Part shown: positions 28,914-37,720 of the stretch, in pieces
Position numbering within the stretch: the stretch's first letter is position 1
How the letters are laid out: each line of letters starts with the position of its first letter
DNA from: Paenibacillaceae bacterium
Lineage (GTDB): Bacteria > Bacillota > Bacilli > Paenibacillales > NBRC-103111
Length of the DNA: 64,000 nt
Direction: 5' to 3'
Assembly: GCA_029256185.1 (NCBI GenBank)
Contig: JAQSYI010000022.1
Span: 1-64,000 of the forward strand
Position numbers and translations under genes: made by a program
Notes under the pieces: model-generated
The model's database searches: none
Told to the model about the DNA's origin: nothing
The model's input: the letters and a program-made list of their open reading frames with translations, nothing else

Positions 28914-29134
28914 CTCTATTTCTCCTCTCCTTTTTGTTTGCAACTTGATCTTACCCTCAGCCTGCGGGCAGCGTAAAGAATCATTTCTTGAGGTTCTTAA
29001 CATCTCATGCGGTTGGCCGCTCAATATCCGGTGAATGAAACCTTTTTTGTCCTCCTTAACAAAAATTGAACCCGCCATTTCGGATGAAGGATTTTCCTTT
29101 CACTCCGTTTCATGGGGGTTCAGCTTCACTTTCA

Positions 29135-31345
29135 CTATTTGCGGAAATATTGCCCGGGCGGAATCCCTTCGTATTTTTTGAACATCCGGGTAAATGTAAT
29201 CACGTTGTTGCAGCCCACCCGCCGGGCCAGCTCATCCATCTTCAGCGGAGTTTCCAGCATGATCCTCTTGGCCATCTCCACACGATACCGGTTGACATAA
29301 TCCTTGAAGTTTTCCCCGGTTTCGTTCTTGAATAACCGGCTGGCATAGCTGGGAGACAACGACAGATAAGCTGCCAGATCATTAAGCGATATGTCCTGAT
29401 GATATCGGCTGTGAATAAATTCAAGCATCTTGACGGTTACCTGATTATCCATTGTCCTGCTGTTGGTGGCGATGGCATCCGTCACGGATTCGAAGATGCC
29501 GAGCAGGTTGTCCTCCAACTCATGGCAGCTGTCGAAGGTCCCAAGAACCGATGGCTCAAGCGGGGGTAAGATCAGCTTCAGTTGACTGACGATCCGGTTG
29601 AAGGATGCCAGAACCAGAAGCAAGAAGGTGGAGATTGTCTTCTTGTCCAGGCTGCGGCGGTGCAGATTTTCATCCAATAGTCTCTCCAGAACGTGGCGGG
29701 CCTGCTCCTTCTCCCCTTTGACGGCGTAGCCGATCAGCTCCTTCTCCAGTTCCAGCGGATAATAATAATCATCATGGGTGGAAGGATGAAGCTCCTCTGT
29801 CATAAAGACATGCTGATGGGGAAAGGCGTAGCGGTATTCCAGCAGATTCAACGCGCTGTTATAGGAATGCTCCAATTCGCCGATGCCTTGAACCGGCTTG
29901 CCCGCGGCAGCCACCACTTCCAGATCCATCATGTACAGCAGATTGGCTGCCAGTCCGGACAGATCGTCGTGCAGCAATCCGGCGGCCGCCTCCTTCACAA
30001 TCAGCACATACCTCATGCTCTCCAATTCGATGATTTCAAATGCCGTCTGCCGCTTCAGATGCTCCTCCAGCAAAATGGGAATTTGACGGTTGGCGGATAT
30101 AATGCCTTCCTTCGAAATACGCTTTGTCAGTTCCCGGTAATTGGGGAATTCCACTATGACCACCCGCAGTTCTCCGCTCAGGTGGTCCCAACCCGAGTGT
30201 TCCTCCTCCTCTTGCCCATCCTGCCCCGGTAATCCCAACAGCTTATCCTTCAGCATCTTCTGCTTGGACGGAAGCTTGTTCTCCTCGATAATCCGCTGCA
30301 GCGTCTCGTTGACCCTGCGAATTCTGCCGGCTGTATTCTCAATAAATTCGAGATCGTCGAAGCCTTCATTTTCTCCGCCGTAGCCCTTGAAAACTGCGGC
30401 AAGCTTGCGAATCGGCCGGTACATATTACGGGCAATCAGCAAGGCGAATGCAAGGCCTGCGGCGGCCATAACCACATAAACCGCCAATGACAAGACAATA
30501 AGCCGGTGTTGCTGATCCTTCAGAATATCGCCGGGAACTACGTAGAAAAACTTCCATCCTTGCAGCAAAGAAGAATCCGCGGAATGAATCATGTTAGGGG
30601 ATTTCTCCGTTTGGTGATAGCCTGCCGGAAATTCCTCACGGGCTCCGCTCGGCTCAAACAGAACGGCAAGCGCCTCCTCTGCACCGCCCGAATAGGCGAT
30701 CAAAGCCTCATTGACAGCAATACCGAAGCCCTCCCTGCCGGAAGAAGCAAGGTTGGGCAGCAGATAGGTCTTATAAAACGAGATATAGAAGATGAATTCC
30801 TCATTGTTGATCAGACGCTCCTTCTTCACGATGGTCATATAGTCCTTCTGGCCGCCGATCACAAAGAGCGAATTCCGCCTGTCTCCGTCCCGGACAAAAT
30901 CCGTTACCCTTCCGATCTGACCATCGTCTAGGCCAAGCTCCTCATAATAGTGTCCAGTGGAAATAGTCATATCTGAGGCAATGACCAATTCGTCTCCCGC
31001 TTTGGCAATTCCCAGCTTCAGGCCATATTTATAGAATGAATTGGTTAATGTGCTGAGATTTTTCTGGATGCTGGCGATCCGGTAATAGTCCCGTTCGTTG
31101 GCACGGGAGAACTCCGTCACATCCTCATTGCTCTTCATCTGGCTGATCATGCTGAGGGCACCCTGCAGCTGAGTATCGATCTTCTCCGCCGCCTGGATCA
31201 GGAATTGCTTCTGATTATTATGGATGCTTGCCGTCAGAAGCTCACCGGACTTGTAATAGTACACCCCAGTTGCGGCAAGTGTATACAACAGAATAATGAA
31301 CGCATAAACAAAGATAAGCTTGTAATAAAATTTCTTTCCCTTCAT
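29135..31345 (-). CDS. Membrane-anchored AraC-family regulator
   Basis: A 736-residue one-component regulator. Membrane helix 1 (residues about 8-28, KLIFVYAFIILLYTLAATGV) and helix 2 (about 283-305) flank an extracellular sensor; a HAMP-like region (RPIRKLAAVF) follows, and the C-terminal 100 residues hold two AraC helix-turn-helices (LNDLAAYLSLSPSYASRLFK and ITFTRMFKKYEGIPPGQYFR). It probably activates the adjacent permease operon in response to an external sugar. It has a good sigma-A promoter and a catabolite-response-like site just upstream. Confidence 0.9.
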   Translation of the reverse strand: MKGKKFYYKLIFVYAFIILLYTLAATGVYYYKSGELLTASIHNNQKQFLIQAAEKIDTQLQGALSMISQMKSNEDVTEFSRANERDYYRIASIQKNLSTLTNSFYKYGLKLGIAKAGDELVIASDMTISTGHYYEELGLDDGQIGRVTDFVRDGDRRNSLFVIGGQKDYMTIVKKERLINNEEFIFYISFYKTYLLPNLASSGREGFGIAVNEALIAYSGGAEEALAVLFEPSGAREEFPAGYHQTEKSPNMIHSADSSLLQGWKFFYVVPGDILKDQQHRLIVLSLAVYVVMAAAGLAFALLIARNMYRPIRKLAAVFKGYGGENEGFDDLEFIENTAGRIRRVNETLQRIIEENKLPSKQKMLKDKLLGLPGQDGQEEEEHSGWDHLSGELRVVIVEFPNYRELTKRISKEGIISANRQIPILLEEHLKRQTAFEIIELESMRYVLIVKEAAAGLLHDDLSGLAANLLYMMDLEVVAAAGKPVQGIGELEHSYNSALNLLEYRYAFPHQHVFMTEELHPSTHDDYYYPLELEKELIGYAVKGEKEQARHVLERLLDENLHRRSLDKKTISTFLLLVLASFNRIVSQLKLILPPLEPSVLGTFDSCHELEDNLLGIFESVTDAIATNSRTMDNQVTVKMLEFIHSRYHQDISLNDLAAYLSLSPSYASRLFKNETGENFKDYVNRYRVEMAKRIMLETPLKMDELARRVGCNNVITFTRMFKKYEGIPPGQYFRK

Positions 31346-31366
31346 GTCATCTCCCCGTTTCTCAAT

Positions 31367-31380
31367 TGGCAGCGTTTACA
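31367..31380 (-). promoter_or_regulatory. Candidate cre (CcpA) site
   Basis: On the minus strand the site reads TGTAAACGCTGCCA, one mismatch from the pattern TGWAANCGNTNWCA. It lies between the -10 box and the start of the regulator gene, where CcpA binding would block transcription. The function is inferred from the motif only. Confidence 0.5.
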
Positions 31381-31394
31381 GATGAAATAAATTC

Positions 31395-31423
31395 ATTATA
31401 TGCTTGATTCCTCTTTTCCTCAA
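31395..31423 (-). promoter_or_regulatory. Sigma-A promoter of AraC regulator gene
   Basis: -35 TTGAGG (31,423-31,418) and -10 TATAAT (31,400-31,395) are separated by exactly 17 bases, about 50 bases before the regulator ATG and downstream of the GH115 terminator. Confidence 0.7.
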
Positions 31424-31440
31424 TCTCTTGCAAGAAAGCG

Positions 31441-31477
31441 CAAAAAAACAGGCAAGCCAGAGATGCCTGCCTGTTTC
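31441..31477 (-). terminator. Terminator of GH115 operon
   Basis: AACAGGCAGGC pairs with GCTTGCCTGTT, followed by a run of U on the minus strand. It ends the long operon that starts at 43,735 and separates it from the second AraC regulator. Confidence 0.85.
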
Positions 31478-31559
31478 TTGCCGTCCTTAGCATACCGTCT
31501 TGCCTCAGGAAAAGCCTGCACGATTTTACGGTATTCCTCGCCTTTCTTACGAAGTTGGG

Positions 31560-33710
31560 TTAGAGCAATAACTCCCGTGTCCGCTGCAGCAGCTCCTGCA
31601 CATCAAGCTTGGTTTCGCCGCGGTACCAGCCGGACCATGGCTCTTGCTCGGCCTTCTTGCGGCTGACAAGCACTTGCTCCAGATGGCGGCAGGCTTCTCC
31701 CGCATAATACCGGAAAAGGCAATCCTCACTCCCTTCCCGGGCCAGCAGCAGACTGTACAGCCATGCATGCAGTCCCATGGCCGTCTCCGCCTGCACAAGG
31801 ATATGCTCCTCGTAGAAAACCCGGCGATCCTCCCGGATCTTAAGCCGCAGCCTGTGCGCCGCTTCATTGACGCTCTCCCAGCGTGCAAGGCTGTCGCCAA
31901 TGGCCTGCTTGTAGAAGCGGACCCGCTCCGCCTCGCAGTCAAAATCATAATACATTTCCTCGAACCAGCCTTTGACGGACAGATCCTTCGCTTCAATAAA
32001 TGACAGGCCCAGCAGCTTAATAACTCCGTCAAGCAGCAGCAGCCGGCCCGGTGCCGGCCCGCTCCGTACACAATGATAGGCCTGATAGAAATGACTGTAC
32101 AGCTCCGCCGCTTCCATGGCGCATTCCCCGCCAAACTGCATCCCGCACCAGCTCTCCATGAACCGCCGGTGATCGAAGGCCGCGAAATCCCAGGTCATCC
32201 GGGCTACTGCCCGGATTCCCAGCACAACCTCCCTGATGTTGCCCACATTCAAGATACTGTAGGCGGTTGCTCCACTGTCCACAATCTGGCTGTAGTTGCC
32301 GTATATTTTGTCCGGCGGGTTTCCCTGGACCAGATGGGGCCCGCAGGGCCAGAAGGCCGCGTGGTAATACACGCCGTACGCTCTCGCCGGACTTCGGGGA
32401 GCTTCATGGAAGTCCTCCCCCAGCATCTGGGACGGTCCATGGTCAGCGAAGACGATGATAGTATCACCGGGAAACTGGAGGAAGCCGTCCCGGTGCAGCT
32501 GGGTTCCTTCCATCCACAGCGTGGCGGTGGAATAGAAATGACTGTGCCCCAGCACTTCCCCGATGATCTCCATTTGCTTGGCAAGAGCCGACGATATCAG
32601 CGCCCCCCGTTCTTCCATGGAAGCAGGGGCGGCGGGATCGCTGACCCATACCGGCTTATCCGCTCTCCCCCTGAGTCCAAGCTGCCAGACCACATTGGGA
32701 TAAGCGGCCCATTTCCTGGCATATTCCGTCCAGATTTCCGCGAATTTCTCCGGATGGGTGACATAAGATGCCGGGAAATCCTCTCCCTTCCCCCGCCAAT
32801 ATCTGTCCCAAGTGAAGTGGCTGACTCCCATGGGCTCCACATGGTGCTGGGAGATGAACATGCCCCGTTGGGCCGCCTGCCTGACCAGCTTCTCCTCCGC
32901 GGGATTGTCAAGGTCGATGAAGGAAGCCGGAATCAGCAAATTCTGCTTCAGCCGCAAGGCTGTCTCAATCACCTTATCCATTACCTGCGGATGCACAACC
33001 TGCCCGTAGAAGGGATAATCAATATGGCGCTTCCCTCCACCCTCCATCCATCCGGTGAGCAGATCCTCGTCATTGATAAACCAGCCTCTGAATTGGAAGG
33101 TGGGAGGCGGCGAAACAACATGCATGCTCTCAACAGACAGTTCCCCCACAGGGACAGGCGAATGTCCGGTCCAGATGTACAGAGGATCAATCCCCAGAAC
33201 CTGTTCGCTAAAATCATAAATTCCCCACATGGTTCCCCGGTCGTCGCTGCCGCAGATCAGCAGGTTTTGCTCCCGTTCCCCGAAGGTCCGCAGCAGATAG
33301 GCTTCCCATTGTCCGTCCACCTGGGAGAAATCGACTCCCGCTTTCATGGCCAGACGGCGGAATTCCTCATTTTGCAGGGAGCCCACCAGCAGGCAGCCGG
33401 ATTGTTGCTCCGGCCAATCATCAATAACAGCAGCCTGGCCTCCCCCCGCCTTGCGGATATCTTCACTAGGGCGTGTCTGAAAACTCCGAGGGGAGCAGAT
33501 TTCATCGAATTTTCGTTTCTGGCAAGGCACTTTTGTGCAGGCGTACCGGGGGTACGTCAAGCGAAAGTAACGCAGCAAGGCGGTGAAAGATGCCCTCAAG
33601 CGAGTTGTCAGACACGTCCTAAGGTCCCGGACCGCCAGACGAACGGCCTCCGATTCCCGGCTGCCGCAGCATATCACTGCGGCAGCCTCTCCTTTAAACA
33701 ATTGAAACAT
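31560..33710 (-). CDS. GH115-family glucuronidase-like enzyme carrying an in-frame MITE insert
   Basis: A 716-residue protein without signal peptide. The GH115 pattern is clear: SDDRGTMWGIYDFSEQVLGI, FQFRGWFINDEDLL, the ISQHHVEPMGVSHFTWDRYW segment and the VYYHAAFWPCGPHL segment. Known GH115 enzymes remove (4-O-methyl)glucuronic acid from xylan or arabinogalactan. The N-terminal domain is interrupted: residues 31-81 are encoded by a MITE (33,467-33,621), and excising it with one TA restores ..VRDL-SEDIRKAGG.. in frame. The protein is shorter than many GH115 members (often over 800 residues), lacking the usual C-terminal domain. GGAGGG lies nine bases before the ATG. Last gene of its operon. 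Whether the enzyme still folds is unknown. Confidence 0.88.
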   Translation of the reverse strand: MFQLFKGEAAAVICCGSRESEAVRLAVRDLRTCLTTRLRASFTALLRYFRLTYPRYACTKVPCQKRKFDEICSPRSFQTRPSEDIRKAGGGQAAVIDDWPEQQSGCLLVGSLQNEEFRRLAMKAGVDFSQVDGQWEAYLLRTFGEREQNLLICGSDDRGTMWGIYDFSEQVLGIDPLYIWTGHSPVPVGELSVESMHVVSPPPTFQFRGWFINDEDLLTGWMEGGGKRHIDYPFYGQVVHPQVMDKVIETALRLKQNLLIPASFIDLDNPAEEKLVRQAAQRGMFISQHHVEPMGVSHFTWDRYWRGKGEDFPASYVTHPEKFAEIWTEYARKWAAYPNVVWQLGLRGRADKPVWVSDPAAPASMEERGALISSALAKQMEIIGEVLGHSHFYSTATLWMEGTQLHRDGFLQFPGDTIIVFADHGPSQMLGEDFHEAPRSPARAYGVYYHAAFWPCGPHLVQGNPPDKIYGNYSQIVDSGATAYSILNVGNIREVVLGIRAVARMTWDFAAFDHRRFMESWCGMQFGGECAMEAAELYSHFYQAYHCVRSGPAPGRLLLLDGVIKLLGLSFIEAKDLSVKGWFEEMYYDFDCEAERVRFYKQAIGDSLARWESVNEAAHRLRLKIREDRRVFYEEHILVQAETAMGLHAWLYSLLLAREGSEDCLFRYYAGEACRHLEQVLVSRKKAEQEPWSGWYRGETKLDVQELLQRTRELLL
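33467..33621. mobile_element. MITE-like element, copy 2 (155 bp), inside GH115 coding region
   Basis: Ends TAGGGCGTGTCTGA and TCAGACACGTCCTA with TA on both sides. Matches copy 1 closely but lacks 10 bases (CAGGGGCGAA). Net insertion with one TA counted is 153 bases, or 51 codons, read without a stop on the minus strand. The host site before insertion would have been CTTAGT. Confidence 0.9.
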
Positions 33711-33737
33711 ACCGGATGGCCCTCCAGCTCCTATAGT

Positions 33738-36700
33738 CTAGTCTTGGCTTTCCACGGCCCGCACCCGGATGCCGTCCGACTTGCTGCCCTGGGGAACAAT
33801 CCCCATATAGCCCGCGGATATGGGCGAATTCCGGTCAATGATATCAAAAACCCGCTCCCCGTCGGCGTAGACAAATATGCGGACTCCATCAAATACGTCG
33901 ATTGCGCCAGCATCAAGCCTGACGTCTACTCCGCTCTCCATTGGAGTGTTCGGATAGCTCTTCAGCCACACCTGCGTGCCATTGATCCGTTTCTGAAGCT
34001 CCCAGGTGTCCTGCTTGAAGATAATGAAGTAAGAGGTATCCCCGCTGCCCAGCACCGGCAGAGTGGGATGCTGGGAACGAAGCACAATGCCGGGCCAGTC
34101 ACCATTGCCGATGAACTGGTAATTCACATCCATGGTGAATACCTGGTTGCCTATGATCCCGTTATACTTGGAAACCGCCCCGGTAAACAGCGCGTAGCCG
34201 TTATTTGTGCTGTAGGAGGTGGACCACTGGGCGGGCTGCGCCAGCATGAGGGCCATATCGGCCCGCTCCAGCGTCCCGATCTCGTGCAGAATCACCTTGC
34301 TCTCGAACAGCGCAAGCGCCGCCTGCAGATCCTGCTCCTCCTGCCGGATAAGCGCCGGGCCGGAGGAGATGGCATTCACAATATCAACAGCCTGATTCAA
34401 CGCGGTCTGAAGCTCCGCTTTGGCGCCGGTCATATATTGCCCCTGCAGCTCTCCCTCCCGGGCGCCGGAATGAACCTCCTGTACATCCGTTATCAGCACA
34501 GCCAGGTTCAACCGGGAATAGAAGGCGTCCACCTTTTCCTCCAGCGCCAGCAGCGCAGCTTCAAGCTCCGGCTCTGCAGCATTGGACTGCAGCAGGGCAA
34601 CGGCTCCGGCGGCTTCGTTCTCCAGATCGGCCACAATCGCCTCATCTACCAGCTCATTGCCGGAATAATGCGCGGCCAGGCCTTGGGCCGTCAGCAGCAT
34701 ATGGCGAAGCTGATCCTCCGTGGTGCTGTAACCAAGAGGCAGAATGACACCCGCATCGTCGAAGAAAACTGCGCCCTCCATGGGCTCCGTCTCCGCGGGC
34801 CGGTTGACCCAGGTCAGGGTTGACTCTTGCCAGCTGTTGTCGGCCAAGCCGAACAGCTTGGTGCTTACGGAAGCCCCGCCCGAAGCCGATATAGGCTGAA
34901 GCTGCAGCCGTACCTCCTGAAGCTCACCGGCAATGGCCGATAGGTCGAATTTCAGATATAGGTTCTCTACATACTGATCGTTCCAATACGAAGCGTTCAA
35001 GGTCGAAGCGCTCCCGTTGTTGGTATGCTCCGAACCGCTGGAGCTCTTCACGTTGGCGTCTTCCATGGCAGTCAGAACGCCGCTGCCTCCATTCGTATAG
35101 GACAGAAGCAGCCGGGGCCGTCTGGACTCCACTCCGTTCTCCCTCGATCCGAAGGTGATGCGCTTGGCCGGGCTCGGTTTATCCACCTTCAGCAATAAGG
35201 TAGCGGCGGGCTGAGCCGCCAGCAGCTGCTCCTCAATGAACGCCGTAACATCGTATTGCACCGGAAGGGTATAATCCGCAATCGCCTGTTGTCCCAGATG
35301 ATGCAGATTGCCCGGATTGGGAGCAGCCCCCTGAGTCTTGCGCAGGAATACGGCAGCGGATGTCTGGGAGGGGCCGGTGGTAAAATCAATGATGCTCTGT
35401 GTCCAGCCGGTGGTGCTGCTGCTCCCGGTTACGGCCGCTCCACCGTAATCTCTGACACCGAATTCGGCCGCCGCCGAATCATCGGATACCTTGGACCAGA
35501 CCGAGAAGGTGTAGCGTGTGCCGGGCTGCAATCCGGCTACAACCTGCCGGATCTCATCTCCCTCCCCCGTAAGCTTCATGGACGCCTTCTGGAACCGGGA
35601 GTCCGCTGTTTCGGAGGTCCAGGCCGCGCTGCCGGCATAGTGGACCTGGATAGAGGGATGATTGGCGGTCCACGGGGTCAGCTCCATGGTCTCGAAGCCA
35701 TAGTTCACCACCTGATTGGCGTATGGAATGTGGTTCAGGCTGCGGTTGGGAAGCGGAGGAGCCGATTGAAAGTCATGACCGGTGCGGAAATCCGCGCTGC
35801 CCGCCTCATACGCTCCCACATCCGGCGCCAGACCTGCATATCCGTCGGTAATGCCGGGAATGACCATGCCTGCATCGATCGCGGGAGAGCCCGGACCAAT
35901 CCGGAAATCCAGTTGCCCGGCATCGATGAATTGGGGGTTCTGGCCTTGCAGAATATAGATATTGTTGCCATACGTTACCCCTTCGGACACAGGATAATGG
36001 ATGGAATCATAGATGATGTTGTTGAACAGCCGGTTGCCGAACATATCCTCGCCGAAGCGTCCTCCCGCAGTAGTCAGTCTGCGCGTATTCGTCGCCAACG
36101 TATTGTTATAGACCAGATTATAATTGGAAGGCGAATTCAGACGGATGGGATCGGAGTTGGCAATATTCCATAGCACATTATGATGGATCACAAAATTGCT
36201 GGTGGAATTATCCAGATAAATCCCCATTCCCAGATGAGCCGCGGGATTCATGTCATGAATCTTGTTGTAGCGGATTTCCGTGCCCCTGCCGTCCGTGTTG
36301 GGGGAATAAATCATCGCGGTATCATAACAGATCATCGCGCCGAAGGACAGATCATTATGCTCGATGATGTTTTTTCCCAGTCCCGACATATTAATAACGT
36401 CCCGGCCCGCTCTTGTCATCGTATTGTAGCCAATGTAGTGCCCTTCTCCCGCGATGGTCACAAGACCTCCCCAGGTTCCCGCATAATTGCCGTCATGCAG
36501 GTAGGAGTTGACAATCGTATTGCCCTGCCCGTTCACCATGACCAGCCCTGAGGAGCTGTAAGCCAGCTCGGAGCTGTTGATTTCGTTGTTCCATCCCTTC
36601 AGCTGAATCCCCCGGTACAGATCCTCGGGCCTGCCGTCCTGCTTCGGCGTGCGGGTTCGGTGGGAGATATATTCCATCTTCATATCTTTCATCAGCAAGT

Positions 36701-37619
36701 GATTGGAGCCCTCGTCGGTAAGGATCGTATTGCCCCGGGTCTGAATTCCACTGATCTCGATATGCTCCTTGCCCGACAAATCCCAGGAAAGCTCCCGCGT
36801 CTTCACCTCCACCTGACCGGGAGCCTCTCCGTCAGCCACCCGGATGTATAGCTTCTTCGCCACACCGTCGTACCACCATTCCCCCTCCGCATCCAAAAAG
36901 GCCTTCTTGCCCCAAAGGTAGAAGCTGTTGCCCGCCCTGGCATCATAGTAGGTTCCGGTAGAGCCCACAGGCTTCATGGTCATGGTATGGGAGACAGGAT
37001 CATAGGCCGTGATCTCGCTGTCCAGTCCCGCCCAGCCTGCGCCGCCCCTGAACCATACCTGGGCCCCAGTCGGGTCCAGGCCTGCGGGAAGCTCGCTGCT
37101 GGTAATGGTTGCAGCCGAGCCCTGACTCATAACGGCATAGGTCTGGGTCAGCAAATCTCCCGTATTATTGGGCCATCTGGCTTCCGTCAGGAGCCCGCCA
37201 TCGGCGAATACCTGGTTGCCTGCACCCAGATTCAGCTCCACCGGAGCAGCGTAGAGATGCGCCTCCTCATAGGTCCAGCCCACCACCGTATCCGTGCCGC
37301 TGACCACCACCGTTTCGCTATTATAGCCTGCATACTTGATCTTGGCCCCGGCCGTGCCGGAATGGGCAGGAACGACCGTTTCCCTGTAGACGCCCTCCCG
37401 GATGTAGCAGATATCCCCTGCTTCCAGCACCTGGGCCGCCTTCTGGATCGTCTTCCATGGATGCTGGAAGGACCCGTCTCCCGTCGCATCATTTCCTTCT
37501 GCGTCCGACACGTAGTAAACGCTTCCATTCTGATTGGCGGCAGCCTGCTCCACATTACCGAACAAAACCGCCAACACAACCAACAGGATGCCTGCCGCTC
37601 TCAAGCCTGCTCTCTTCAT
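33738..37619 (-). CDS. Secreted parallel beta-helix glycan-active protein with mosaic C-terminus
   Basis: A 1293-residue exported protein; signal peptide about 1-28. The DUF1565-type right-handed beta-helix (about 30-620) begins YYVSDAEGNDATGDGSFQHP and holds stacked Asn-rich turns such as NSSELAYSSSGLVMVNGQGN. A CBM4/9-like module follows (about 635-765), then only the second half of a DNRLRE-type domain (about 770-840), a DNRLRE domain (about 845-950), a helical FIVAR-like stretch (about 960-1110) and a LamG-like end. The ATG at 37619 has GGAGGG nine bases upstream; nearer upstream ATGs crowd the ribosome site. It is probably a lyase or hydrolase of an acidic polysaccharide. It lies between the binding-protein and GH115 genes, 27 bases before the latter. 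Confidence 0.8.
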   Translation of the reverse strand: MKRAGLRAAGILLVVLAVLFGNVEQAAANQNGSVYYVSDAEGNDATGDGSFQHPWKTIQKAAQVLEAGDICYIREGVYRETVVPAHSGTAGAKIKYAGYNSETVVVSGTDTVVGWTYEEAHLYAAPVELNLGAGNQVFADGGLLTEARWPNNTGDLLTQTYAVMSQGSAATITSSELPAGLDPTGAQVWFRGGAGWAGLDSEITAYDPVSHTMTMKPVGSTGTYYDARAGNSFYLWGKKAFLDAEGEWWYDGVAKKLYIRVADGEAPGQVEVKTRELSWDLSGKEHIEISGIQTRGNTILTDEGSNHLLMKDMKMEYISHRTRTPKQDGRPEDLYRGIQLKGWNNEINSSELAYSSSGLVMVNGQGNTIVNSYLHDGNYAGTWGGLVTIAGEGHYIGYNTMTRAGRDVINMSGLGKNIIEHNDLSFGAMICYDTAMIYSPNTDGRGTEIRYNKIHDMNPAAHLGMGIYLDNSTSNFVIHHNVLWNIANSDPIRLNSPSNYNLVYNNTLATNTRRLTTAGGRFGEDMFGNRLFNNIIYDSIHYPVSEGVTYGNNIYILQGQNPQFIDAGQLDFRIGPGSPAIDAGMVIPGITDGYAGLAPDVGAYEAGSADFRTGHDFQSAPPLPNRSLNHIPYANQVVNYGFETMELTPWTANHPSIQVHYAGSAAWTSETADSRFQKASMKLTGEGDEIRQVVAGLQPGTRYTFSVWSKVSDDSAAAEFGVRDYGGAAVTGSSSTTGWTQSIIDFTTGPSQTSAAVFLRKTQGAAPNPGNLHHLGQQAIADYTLPVQYDVTAFIEEQLLAAQPAATLLLKVDKPSPAKRITFGSRENGVESRRPRLLLSYTNGGSGVLTAMEDANVKSSSGSEHTNNGSASTLNASYWNDQYVENLYLKFDLSAIAGELQEVRLQLQPISASGGASVSTKLFGLADNSWQESTLTWVNRPAETEPMEGAVFFDDAGVILPLGYSTTEDQLRHMLLTAQGLAAHYSGNELVDEAIVADLENEAAGAVALLQSNAAEPELEAALLALEEKVDAFYSRLNLAVLITDVQEVHSGAREGELQGQYMTGAKAELQTALNQAVDIVNAISSGPALIRQEEQDLQAALALFESKVILHEIGTLERADMALMLAQPAQWSTSYSTNNGYALFTGAVSKYNGIIGNQVFTMDVNYQFIGNGDWPGIVLRSQHPTLPVLGSGDTSYFIIFKQDTWELQKRINGTQVWLKSYPNTPMESGVDVRLDAGAIDVFDGVRIFVYADGERVFDIIDRNSPISAGYMGIVPQGSKSDGIRVRAVESQD

Positions 37620-37676
37620 ATAAATCATCCCTCCCATAGTATGCGGATATATGCTGGGGCTGCTATGCCCCCTGGA

Positions 37677-37710
37677 CAGGCAACCCGCCCGCTCTGGAGC
37701 GGATCGCCTG
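37677..37710 (-). promoter_or_regulatory. Stem-loop after substrate-binding protein gene
   Basis: CAGGC..CCGCTC pairs with GAGCGG..GCCTG (mismatched middle), 10 bases past the binding-protein stop. No U-tract is present. It matches the placement of hairpins after the other three binding-protein genes. Confidence 0.5.
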
Positions 37711-37720
37711 ACAACAAGAT

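Noticed and set aside
28914..29078. Long N-terminal extension of the LplB permease
   Set aside because: No ribosome site or family similarity; the ATG at 28913 has AGGAG and gives normal permease length.
32073..34823. 916-codon plus-strand open frame
   Set aside because: Antisense to GH115 and the beta-helix gene; no family similarity; it also reads through the MITE.
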